64,000 nt of DNA. Source: Dactylonectria macrodidyma (lineage: Eukaryota > Ascomycota > Sordariomycetes > Hypocreales > Nectriaceae). Location: assembly GCA_020744425.1 (NCBI GenBank), contig JAGMUV010000031.1, positions 62,001 through 126,000 of the forward strand, read 5' to 3'. The position numbers were made by a program, and so were the translations under genes. Of the stretch, positions 42,881-52,905 are shown in pieces; position 1 is the stretch's first letter; each line of letters begins with the position of its first letter. The notes under the pieces are model-generated. The model worked only from the letters and a program-made list of their open reading frames with translations, made no database searches and was not told where the DNA came from.

Positions 42881-43026
42881 GACCGCGAAATCCTAAATAG
42901 GCTAGTGCAGCGACAGCGAAAACTAAAGAGGTTAGTAGCATGACCGCTAAATTCTAACTGGTCAGAGCTTTGACCGTGAATTCCCAAAACGGCTAGTGCC
43001 ATGGCCGCGAAATTCGATAGGCTAAG
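42881..43026. repeat. Five degenerate ~30-bp direct repeats
   Basis: Five head-to-tail units share the core GACCGCGAAATTCTAA with variations and a following GGCTAGTGC. They lie directly upstream of the AT-hook gene and could be binding sites for its product or a transposase. Confidence 0.7.
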
Positions 43027-43064
43027 TTTTGGAGACCCGACAGTTAGGCACAATACGACACATA

Positions 43065-45033
43065 TAATGATCGAGGCACCAACTTCGAGCCTTTCCACGT
43101 AGAAACACGCCCTTTTCACATTAACACACTGCCTCCAACGCCTCTACAACTATTCCAGCTCTTTCTACCCATATCACTCGTTGAGAAATGGGTATCTTAC
43201 ACAAATTCCTGGATCACGTGGCTCAAAGAAAACGGCGTTATTGACAGCTGGAATACCCCGATGGAGCGGACTTCAAAACTACACAAATGGGAAGGAACAA
43301 CGGTCTCAGAGGTGTTAACGACGATTGGTGCGCTAATTTATATGGGTGTGCATAAAGAAAAGACGATACGAGGCTATTGGAAACCCCCCAAGCCCGGTGA
43401 TCAACGTCCTGCGCACTCATTTATCAAGTTGATCTCATACAACAAATTTCAGCTTATCCACAGGCACCTTCGTCCCTTTGACCACACCAAATTTGACGAA
43501 ACTGTACCTATTCTGAAGGTATTCCAATGCGTTGAAGAGTGGTCTGACCATATGCAAGCCGTATCCATGCAGATATTCCGGCCCGGGTCTCACCTTGCCG
43601 TCGATGAGTGTATGATCTGTTATACCGGCAAAAGCGACGACATAACGGTTATCAAAAGCAAGCCTGACCCCGTGGGCTTCAAGATATGGGTTATCGCCCA
43701 ATGCGGCTTCTTTTTTCGGTGGATTTGGCACGTCAAGGAGAAACCGCATGGTGCCGTTGGCGATGAAATTTCAACGCAGAAGTCATCATCACGAGGTCGG
43801 CCAAGCAAGCGAAGAAAAGTCACAGCCAAAGCCCCTAGTACAGAAGACAAGTCTTTCACACCGAATTCGACTCAAGCTGTCGTCGTTGCCCTTACAAATG
43901 TGCTGCCAGAAGCGAGATATCACGTATTTGTGGATAACCTTTTCTCATCGTCTCCCCTCTTCCGCAACCTCCGCAGCCACGGCTTCGGTGCCACAGGCAC
44001 GGCTCGTACAAATAGCGGCATCAACCAGGAACTAGTGGATGATAAGAATAATGACGGCAAGGTCAAAAAAATGTACGAATTCAATACCGTCAAGGCGATC
44101 CCAACCCCTGACAACCAGGTACTAGCTTCAGACACTTTTAGCTGAGAAATCCCTACTAATTCGTCTTCGTTCTATATCTATAGGTCAACCAAATCGCCTG
44201 GAAAGACAACAAGCTTGTGTTATTTTTAACTACCGTGTTTACCGGCGCCGACGATGAGCGTGTCGTCCGGCAGAGGAAGAAGCCGTCATCACGGAAGTCA
44301 GAAGCCAAGCCAATACGGCGTTTTTTTGGTAACGAAGCTACCAAAGAGATCAACATACCGACAGTGGCTGCTACTTATAACGACCAAAAGAATCACGTTG
44401 ACCGTGGTGACCAATTGAGGTCATATTATAAGTACGATCATCCCCTACGCCGTGGTGCGTGACAGGCACTTGCATGGACTTTCCTCCTTGACGTGGCCCT
44501 CGTTAACAGCTATATTGCTCAACTTCACGGACCGCAGCCAAATTGGAAGAGATATACGAATCAAAGGGAGTGGCGAGAGTGCATTTATAACGAATTATTT
44601 AATACCTACGGCCATAACAGTCAAGCAAGGAGGCATTACCGAGCCGGAGACGAGCGTGATCTACAACAACCCGAATTACAGAGGGAACACATCGATCGCA
44701 AGATCAATCATGTCAACCGCAAGGTAAAGTCAGACTGCCTAGCCTGTCAGGGCTGTCGGCAGGGGCAGCTAAGAGTAAGAACCCCGGAATGGAGCCCTCT
44801 TACGGAGGTCAGCGGCAATGAGGAAAAGAAGAAGATGAAGAGGCCGGATGTGCGGAGTCAGACCTCTCACGGATGCCGTATTTGTGATGTTGCGATTTGT
44901 AATACGAAGCATTGTTGGGACTTCTATCACCACCTAATTTAGCAGAGGAATTATGTACCCTTTTTTTGGCGCCTTCTGATTGGATCGAACCCCTCGTCGT
45001 GACCTGGTTGGAGGTGTTTGCGCACTCAGGAGA
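43065..45033 (+). pseudogene. Decayed piggyBac-like element
   Basis: Homologous to the transposase at 28930-30911 along its length but without the first ~65 residues; reading begins with DRGTNFEPFHVET before the LPPTPLQLFQLFLP segment. It then follows the same path: HLAVDECMICYTGK, YHVFVDNLFSSS, the same intron position (about 44145-44190), VFTGADDERVV and NHVDRGDQLRSYY. A stop (TGA) replaces the Trp of the RGAWQAL segment near 44461, and the Cys-rich tail follows in frame afterwards (CLACQGCRQG, CRICDVAICN). A decayed right terminal repeat is visible at 45011-45033 (GAGGTGTTTGCGCACTC). It is inactive. Confidence 0.85.
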
Positions 45034-45124
45034 TAGGCCTCCGTATATGACCACCATAGGGTCCCTGCTTACCAAGCCGGTATCAAGACAAGTCAAGCCA
45101 GCTAAAAAAGCCGTCTTGATTGAT

Positions 45125-45193
45125 AAGATGGTCAACTTGACTTGGCTTGACTTGACTTGGCTTGTCTTGTCTTGGTTAGGCTTGTCTTGTTGA
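45125..45193. repeat. TTGACTTGGC-type simple repeat
   Basis: Imperfect tandem repeats of TTGACTTGGC and CTTGTCTTGG. It lies between the piggyBac relic and the LINE fragment. Confidence 0.7.
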
Positions 45194-45229
45194 GAGCGCT
45201 GGTCCTGATGAGTCTAACATCCCATCTTA

Positions 45230-45553
45230 GGTCGAAGATACCTCTTGGATGGCGTAGGGGGCCAACCAATAGGGAGATTGAACGGATATCTCTTCCACAT
45301 CAATGCAGTACCATCGGACCGGTGTGATTGTGGACAAGCGAGAGAGACAGTTGAACACTTCCTCTTCCGATGCCGAAAGTGGACAGCATACCGCACAGAG
45401 ATACCTCAATGCACGGATACCCAGAGAAGCAACATCTCTTTCTATCTTGGAGCAAAATCGCCATCTGATGACCAAAAATGGGCGCCAAACTTGGAAGCTG
45501 TTCGAGCGACGATCCGGTTTGCATTGGCTACGGGCCGCTTTGATACAAGCTAA
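45230..45553 (+). pseudogene. LINE ORF2 C-terminal fragment
   Basis: About 100 residues that include CDCGQARETVEHFLFRCRKW, the zinc-binding C-terminal motif (C-x1-C...H-x4-C) found after the RNase H region of fungal Tad-type LINE ORF2 proteins. The upstream part is absent, as in ordinary 5'-truncated LINE insertions. The 3' untranslated part probably extends to about 45620-45740 but its end is unclear. Confidence 0.6.
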
Positions 45554-46500
45554 CCAGGCCCCTCTTCCCTCTCCCCCCCCCTAAAAGCAAACCCGCTATT
45601 TCCAACTCCACTTGACCCTCACCCCGCGCCATAAAAAGCGAACACCGTTTCAGCCGCCGTAGATAGGATACTGAACACTTGAAGAATAGGCTTCAAGATG
45701 GCTCGCTAATAATACTACTAAACCACGGGAATCCGCAGAGAGACAGAGAGAGAATAGGTAAGGAGGCATAAGCAACAAGCGGAGATGGTATGGGCTGAAG
45801 GAGACAAGGACTGCCGCAGGTCGATTGGTGACTCCCCTGCGCAGCCGCCTCGAAGTCGATATAATCTGGATGTGTCTAGTGCTGCGTTCGTGGCTACAAG
45901 CCAAGATAATCGACGACCTGGATCCTCTGTTCGTTCTCACGCAAATCGAGGTCGAGAGCAGCGCCAGAAGCGAGGCAGGCGCAAGAGAGTCAATGGCGTC
46001 ATTTCTCGGCCGAGCGAGAGAGCTGGCAGAAGAGGAGAATGGGTGGGAATAACTGGTGGAGCATTGACAGGACAAGAGCACGAACGAGGTCGAGTGTGAC
46101 TTGGGTAAGATGATTGTTTACGAGTAAAGAAAGAGACGCCTAAGGAAAACTCCGACTTAAGCTATTTACACAATATTCATAAGGTGAGACTATTCATAGA
46201 GTATGAAAGTCACATGATCGTTGCCTCACACCAACTCAACGTCAATCCATTCAACGAAAGCGTTCAGTTGATCAACTCACCGAGAGGCCGGCGATTACTA
46301 AGCCAATTCACTCAATATAGGTCGTCCGTTGAGTTGGTTGAGTTGTTTGGGTCTCTGCCAATGACAAATCAATGTCGTTATGACATCACCCAGTTGGAAG
46401 CCTAGCGATGTAAAAACTATTTAAGTCTACCCCGAGCAAAAGAACGACGCGAACCAAGTATTTTGGCGCCAACACCCTTTCAGCAGTATCAAGACCTCAA
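45554..46500. other. Intergenic, no gene recognised
   Basis: Nearly 1 kb with no domain that I can name. Overlapping open frames near 45785-46100 read into each other. It contains the upstream region of the hydratase-like gene. Confidence 0.5.
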
Positions 46501-47192
46501 ATGGCGTCGAATCAAGAAAGCGCAAATGGATGGACTGCCGTGCCAGTCGACGCGAGTACGATTTTCAAGGGAAGACCGTACATTCATCCGCCTGAAGCCC
46601 TAACTGTCGACGACATAAAGTTCCCGTCGTATGATCCCACAGTGGTTAGTATCCAGGAACATGCCAAGACGGAGCTACCCAAACAAACCTACAATCACTC
46701 AATGAGGGTGTATTATTTTGGTACTCTAACACCCCTCGAACGCCAGACGATTCACCGATTCGATTCCCAGCGACGACGAATTGAAAGCAGTTCCCTGAAT
46801 CTGGCGTCAAGTTATCCCCAACTACTCTGGCATTGACTTGCCTCCTTCACGACATTGGCACGTCAGAAGAGAAAATCTCTAGTACTCGAATGTCGTTCGA
46901 ATTTTACGGCGCAATCCAGGCCCTAAATCTATTGAGAGGACTAGGTTCCACAGCCGATCAAGCAGAGGCCGTGTGTGAAGCTATAATCCGGCACCAGGAT
47001 CTCGGCACGGAGGGAACGATCACGTTCCTTGGGCAGGTGATACAGCTGGCCACAATCTATGACAACGTTGGCAAGTTTGAAGGCATCATTCACCAGACGA
47101 CTCTCGAGGACGTCAACAAGAGATTTCCCAGGGAAGGGTGGTTGGGGTGCTTTGCGAATACGATCCGAGGGGAGAAGCGGCTGAAGCCCTAA
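46501..47192 (+). CDS. Cyanamide-hydratase-like HD-domain protein
   Basis: The family hydrates cyanamide to urea with a metal-binding HD domain. The N-terminal exon has the usual VPVDASTIFKGRPYIH start and the metal ligand segment NHSMRVYYFG; the next exon has KQFPESGV and ALTCLLHDIGTS (HD pair), then AIIRHQDL and LIYDN-like ATIYDNVGKF. The length (about 220 residues) fits. The intron begins at GGTACTC just after YYFG (near 46721) but no ideal acceptor gives the family's usual MAI...QFPE exon; an acceptor near 46790 keeps the frame. It may thus have a slightly altered join or be mildly damaged. Genes of this family turn up in fungal nitrogen or xenobiotic catabolism clusters, which is consistent with the neighbours. 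Confidence 0.8.
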
Positions 47193-47457
47193 TGTCATTC
47201 GACGCACATTGCCAACTTTGAAGCCGGAGTCGAGTCAAACCAGTTGATGAAGCCGCACGAATAGGTTCCGTCGGATTGCTTGGTATGGATCTGGGTGGTT
47301 ATTGAAGATCAATTGATACTAGCACTGTAACCGCAAACTTGATATCTAGCTATGCTGAATTGCAATTGCTCACACCTTTCCCTACATGAATCCGCCGTTC
47401 CACTTCCCCAACCGACACAGGACTGAGACTAAACATGTAGGGTATGGGCATGTCGGA

Positions 47458-49114
47458 TTAAAGTACCACCTTGCAAGTATGACCCTTGGGCGCAATCAAG
47501 AAGTAGTTCTCCATTTCCATCATCTCATCCGTCATGGTATTGCTGAGCCTCGCGCCTGGGCATTTGCGGAAGAATACGGCAGCAGCCAGGCGTAACTCGG
47601 TCCGTGCGAGGTGCATGCCAATACAGATCCGAGATCCTGCCCCAAAAGGCGTGAACACCGTCTTCTCTGCTTTGGTACGCCTTTGGGGACCAAGGAAGCG
47701 GGACTCGTCAAATCTTCAAGCAGTTAGTAGCTGCAACTCGAAGCCAAGAGGAAACTTACCTGAGTGGATCAGGGAAAACGTCCGCATTGCGATGGAGAGT
47801 ATATGCTTGAGTCTCAACCACGAAATCCTCTGGGATATAGAAGCCCCCCAAGGTCGCACCTCCTTTAGGCACACTTCGAGGCAAACCTCCGGGAGCTGCG
47901 CCGTAGAGTCTCAAAGTTTCATTAATGACGGCGTCTAGGAGCGGGAGCTTCTCCAGTGCTGCATCATCGAAACGCTCTGGGAGACCTGCAACTTCTTCCT
48001 CTAGCCGATGTTGCAAATCTGGATTTTTGAGCACGGCCCAGACAAGGTACGTCAGCGACACAGCTGTGGTGTCCGAGCCAGCGAGAATGAGATTGCCGGC
48101 TTCAGTTTGGACTTGGTGATCTGTAAGCGGCACAAGCGAAAGTGCTTTCTCGGAAGAAATCTCGCTCTCCAATGTGGCGAGCATGGTGCCGAAGAGGTTC
48201 GCGGCGTTGCCGCTCTGATTGCGTAGGTTTGTGACTGCCCGGGCGCCGTAGCGGTAGAGATATTCATTTGCTTTGACGAAAAATTGAATGGAAGGAATAG
48301 GGAGGTTGCGGATGATGGCATGGAGGAGCGGGAGCTCGGCCCTGATGCTGCTGTTGATGAGGGCTGATTCAAGAACATCCATGTACTCGGTTTTCTGTCC
48401 ACCGAAGAATGAGCTGTTCTGTTCCGAAACTGGATGGAGATGTAAAAGTAACCCACACGGCCAATCTCCAACATTTCGAAGCTTTCACCGAAACTGATAT
48501 GCCCAATCACGTCCGTTGCCATCAGTGTCCACCACTTCAACACATCAACTTCACCGTGCTCCTTGGCCTCACCCTGTATCTTTGCTACAGCCAACTCAAC
48601 CTTCTCTCTGACAATGCCCTCCCAGTTGGCACGCAACTCCGTCGCGCTGAAAGCCCTCGCAAAGAGCTTTCGACGCTGCGAATGAATTTTGGGATCCCGC
48701 ATCGCAAAGATGCCTTCTGGTATAGTGTCGTACCAGGCGCTTTTGGTGAAGCCGGATCCGATGCGGTGGATGACAGCGAAAGACTCCGGATCGGCTACGG
48801 CAATCTCGCGGGGAGAAATACGCACGATAGGGCCGTATTGTTCGTGAAGAGCGTGGATCCAGTGAAGACGGCGGCCTGTGAGGGAGTAGTACTTTAATGG
48901 AAGACGGGTGACGAGGGTGTATAAGGGACCGGGAATCCGGCGAACCGGAGACTTGAAAATCTCATTGATGATCTATTTGTCAGTCCTGAAGGTAAGAATA
49001 ACAAGAACTGAGCTTGCAGGCATCCGGATTGTCCAAGCAACTTACCCAGAGGGCCCAACCCAGACTAATCAGGGTGGGAGCCCACCAAAGAGACAATCCA
49101 ATTAGCAGAACCAT
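47458..49114 (-). CDS. Cytochrome P450 monooxygenase
   Basis: A membrane-anchored haem monooxygenase of about 500 residues. The ATG at 49114 gives MVLLIGLSLWWAPTLISL, the hydrophobic anchor; an intron follows, then RIPGPLYTLVTRLP (proline-rich hinge). Internal introns lie near 48430-48470 and 47700-47760. The family motifs are in order: AGSDTTA (I helix, near 48100), NETLR (ExxR), PLRFDESRF across the last intron, and FGAGSRICIG (haem-binding Cys). The end is GHTCKVVL. It is tail to tail with the cyanamide-hydratase-like gene and divergent from the FAD monooxygenase. The substrate is not evident; class CYP5xxx-like fungal tailoring or detoxification enzyme is the safest reading. Confidence 0.9.
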
Positions 49115-49819
49115 CCTCCTGAACCTGTGATATGAAGAACAAGAAAGAAATCAGTTTCTGTCTGCCTTGAAACAAAAACCCTCGTTCAATGATGGCACAG
49201 AGCCTATAGGCGCTTGCGCAAGTGGCGTTGAGTTGGAGATGGAAAAGTAATGGAGAGTTATGGATAGAAGCGGATTGCTGAACGGCCAGTGAAGGTGTTG
49301 ATAGTGCCAGAGTTAGAACCGACAGGGTGAAGGGGTGCGAGGTTGGTCTTATACCCACGGCTCCGGAAAGGTATCAGATGAACCCCAGACGGCAGGCACG
49401 ATAGCGTGGGGCAATGGCGCGAAAGTGCGCTTGCGGGTAATGAGGAGCGCAAGAGATTTATCATGGGCGCCCTCAACACCAATGGCCAATTCCCAATGCG
49501 GGGAAAAGGCGCGGGCTTAAAGTTGCCCGAGACGGCCTTCCGTAGATGACCGGGTTGACCGTTGTCCGAGGTCCGTCGTCCGTCGTCCGTCATCACCCGG
49601 CCGGCCCCGTATGAGGCCGTAATCTCCGGACCGCCCCAAAGCACTAAGAACCAAGACGCTACCGATGAGCCACCATATCAAACCCTGGATAGCCGCCAGT
49701 AGCTGTACAGTTAGTCACCATCAATTCATCTACCATTGACCCTTCTGCCGACAGCTTTCTTTCTTTCAGGCTCTGCCATCACGACATCGCAAAAGATTTG
49801 CAACATCATTAACTCAACA
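49115..49819. other. Divergent promoter region of P450 and FAD monooxygenase
   Basis: Shared upstream region. It holds the right copy of the inverted repeat (49533-49714). No gene seen. Confidence 0.6.
49533..49714 (-). repeat. Right copy of the 174-182 bp inverted repeat
   Basis: Reverse complement of 9251-9424, near identical apart from one extra GACGGAC-like unit and scattered changes. The end with CTGTACAGTTA lies about 105 bp from the ATG of the FAD monooxygenase. Confidence 0.9.
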
Positions 49820-51188
49820 ATGGCTAACAAAAACGTCATAGTCATTGGCGCCGGTCCTGTCGGTCTCTTTACCGCAATGCTCCTTGCGCAGAAGGGAATC
49901 AAGGTGACCGTGTTTGAGGCAGATGAAGGCGTGTCCCGCAGTCCGAGAGCCGCCGTGTGAGTTCTCCCATCGCAATCTGTCGACGACCATTGCTTTCCGT
50001 TTCGCTGACGTTGCCAATACCTAGACAACTTCCCGCGGTCGTTCTCGAGTTTGCCAAGGCCAGAATACTCCGAGATGTTTTTGATTACGGCCACAGGTCC
50101 GACGATGGAGTCTGTTGGCGAGACGGAAACGACACAACAAAGATCCTGGCTGATCTAACTCCGCCACCAGTGGATAATCCGAACGTGTGTGCTGCAATGC
50201 TGGGTCAACACGAACTCTGCCAAATCTTTCTCAAGCACTTGCACAACACGGGGAATGGAGATGTCATCTTCAATCACGCCTTCACCCGTGCTGAGGACCA
50301 TGGCGACTCGGTTACTGTTCACGTCAAGCGTATACTTGACGACGAAGAGTTGAGCTTCAACTGTCGGTACCTGATCGGAGCCGACGGCGGTCGGAGTTCT
50401 GTCAGGAAGCACTTGGGTCTATCCCTAGAGGGATATACTTGGCCGAGCATACGACTCGTTGCGGTCAACATTTTGTATGACCTCGACAAATATGGCTGGA
50501 AAGGAGGCAACTTCGTCGTTCATCCAGCCGACTGGGCAGTCGTTGTCAAACGTGGAAAAGGGCCGCAGTGGAGGATTGCTACCAGCATCGCATTTGTCGA
50601 AGGCCCTGATGGAGAGCCCATTACCGACAAGACTGTTCTTCCTATCATCAAAGAGAGAGTAGCCAGGCTGCTGCCAGGCAACACGGACGAAGTGATCTAC
50701 CTTCAAGCTGCTCCATATACCATCCATCAGAGATGTGTGCCTCAATACCGCGTCAAGAATACTGTCCTCGCTGGAGATGCTGCTCATGTAAGTTTTATGG
50801 CACCATTTCTAGCTAGCCGCTCACTGAATCCTCGCTCTAGTTAAACAATCCTGTTGGCGGCTTAGGGCTGACGACTGGCATATTGGATGCCGCGCATCTG
50901 GCCCAAGCCTTACTCAAGGTTCTCATCGAAAATGCTTCCGACACTGTCCTTGATGAGTACGCCAAGGCAAGGCGTGATACTTTCACTAAGCTGACGGATA
51001 CCATATCGACTGCAAACCTCTTGAGGCTGAGCTCGACTGCTCCTGAGGATGTTGCGGAGCGGGAGGGTTTCTTCAAAGTCTTGAATGACCAAACTAACAA
51101 AAAGGGCCTGTTTGGAATTGCTTCAAGGGAAATGGGGCTCTCGACTACCTTGGATCCAACAGAGCTAGGGCCGCTGCCCCAGTTCTAG
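49820..51188 (+). CDS. FAD-dependent aromatic-ring monooxygenase (FAD_binding_3)
   Basis: A flavoprotein hydroxylase of the class that includes phenol and hydroxyphenylpropionate hydroxylases. The ATG at 49820 gives MANKNVIVIGAGPVGLFTAMLLAQKG, the Rossmann GxGxxG motif; an intron begins at the GTGAGT after RAA (near 49958) and rejoins in QLPAVVLEFAKARILRDVF. YLIGADGGRSSVRK is the DG fingerprint and NTVLAGDAAH the GD motif, where a second intron (near 50789-50841) interrupts before NNPVGGLGLTTGILDA. The C-terminus ends LGPLPQF. No signal peptide or membrane segment. The order of motifs is complete and the protein should be functional. Right next to the P450, it suggests hydroxylation of an aromatic compound. 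Confidence 0.9.
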
Positions 51189-52905
51189 CATTCTGGGCAC
51201 TCCTCAGCTACGGGCTAGCATGTTGCCTGAAGTTTAGAAATCTACTAGAATGCCAGACACCATAGCGTTCAAAGAATTACGTACCACAAGCTCGTCTATC
51301 AGATGACAGGTACTTGAGTATTTGCCTGCTCGTCTGAGAGGGTCAGTCCTTGCTTCAGCTACTTGCCTCAACCTCCAATCGTACTCATATTAGTGAATCA
51401 GCTCTACAGTTCGGTCTATCATGCTCGTTATAAGAACGTAATAACAATATTGTTATCATTAACTAGCCTGCTACTAGTTAACACCATACCCGATTTTGTC
51501 CTTAAACACAATGGGATAATATAACTTAACCAAACGACGCTGGGGGACTTAATTAGAGAATGGAAACTAATCGAGAACGAAGAAACCGGCAAGCAAATTA
51601 AAACCCTCCTTAATAGCTTAGAGTATAAAAAAAACCGCATTAGTGGCGAAATATGATCACTTTTATCTTTTAAAGCCTAGACCTAACCTGCACTTTATCC
51701 TAGCTAACTAATTAGATCTCTAGCGAGCTTATATAGTTACTTTCAGGTTTTTCAAAAAAGAAATAGGCGGAAAGGGACCCCTAATGGGATTTAAGGCTAC
51801 TACTCTTGCAGGAAGGATTTCACGGCAGTGAACCACTCTGCCACTGACGTTATAAGAACGTAATATCCTATATCGGGTATTGTCCCATGTAGTTTCTCGT
51901 CGATCTTGTCAAGTTGAGCCGAGCTGAGAGACGGAGGCAATTAATCTCGAACCCGCTTCTATGCAATACCGGAATCAGGCCTGGTGCTGCAGGCTTGACA
52001 TTCAAAACGTTGATCCGGAAGCCATTCGCTCTCTGCCAATTCAAGTGTCACTCTGGGGTTTTAGGGCTACATCTAGAAGCTTCCGGAGCATTTCATCGAC
52101 CAACATACAAGGAGATATGGGCCAGTGGTCATCAAAGCCTCTAGTTCTATCACAGTCAAGCGTAGTAGTGGACTACTGCTAGGCGATCTGCAAGCGTGGA
52201 GAAGACGTCGTAACCTATTAGCTTAACTGATGGTAATTTGACAGGTGGTGTGGAGAACGAGAGGGTCTGGATGGTTGGCCAAAGGCGCGTTAAAAGAGGC
52301 GTACTAATTGGTTGAGAACGGACGCACGTGCTAATAGCCGCAATGACACACTGCTGTTAACGTCCCTTGTCAGCCCTGGGACGGACGGCAGAGCGGCTCT
52401 GCCGGAAGACCGGTCTGCCGGAAGGCCGGTCTGCACCGCCCAACACTAAATCATTACAATTCCGGGGCCGAACCGGAGCCCCCGGGTCACCGTGGAGCCC
52501 GACCCCACTGGAGCCCAACCCCGCCACCTTAGAAGGTAGAGTGTGAATATTGAGGACGAGGGCGAGGCCTGTTGACAGTCTCCCAGATCTTGATCCGAAT
52601 CTAAAAGACCTGGAGTAAAGCTGGGGGCAAACGCTACTTTGTTTGCAGTGAGCCTCGGCTAGAGACATGCCTCGCCATGCACGCACTACTGTCTGTCCCC
52701 CCCCTTCTGCTAAACCACCTTTGCCTCGAAAACCGTATACAGGATCACATGAGCTCCAATTCTCCAGCCGCCGGCAGTTGAGGGCGGCTCGCCTTTGTCA
52801 AAGACATAAATCAAGCTCAGGCTTCACGCTCCTTTTCTTCAAGTATCGAAGCACCCAAGTTTGCGCAGCATTTGTCAACAAACACTGAACCTCTCATCCG
52901 CCACC
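51189..52905. other. AT-rich intergenic with repeats, then MFS promoter
   Basis: An 18-bp sequence CGTTATAAGAACGTAATA occurs at 51426-51443 and at 51848-51865 and bounds about 400 bp of AT-rich DNA; right after the first copy is a perfect 16-bp palindrome (ATAACAATATTGTTAT). One short protein-like segment (LNQTTLGDLIREWKLIENE) is near 51530-51655. The stretch nearer the transporter has two tandem CGG-N4-CCG sites (52403-52428). Confidence 0.6.
52403..52428. promoter_or_regulatory. Two tandem inverted CGG sites (CGG-N4-CCG)
   Basis: CGGAAGACCG and CGGAAGGCCG lie 16 bp apart, about 500 bp upstream of the transporter ATG. Zn2Cys6 regulators bind inverted CGG triplets, and three such regulators are encoded nearby. 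Binding is inferred only. Confidence 0.4.

Noticed and set aside
9333..49630. CGGTCCG motif near 9333, 14340 and 49624 as a shared regulator site
   Set aside because: About eight chance occurrences are expected in 64 kb, and another copy lies in a LINE fragment at 45313. Two of the three are simply in the two copies of the inverted repeat.
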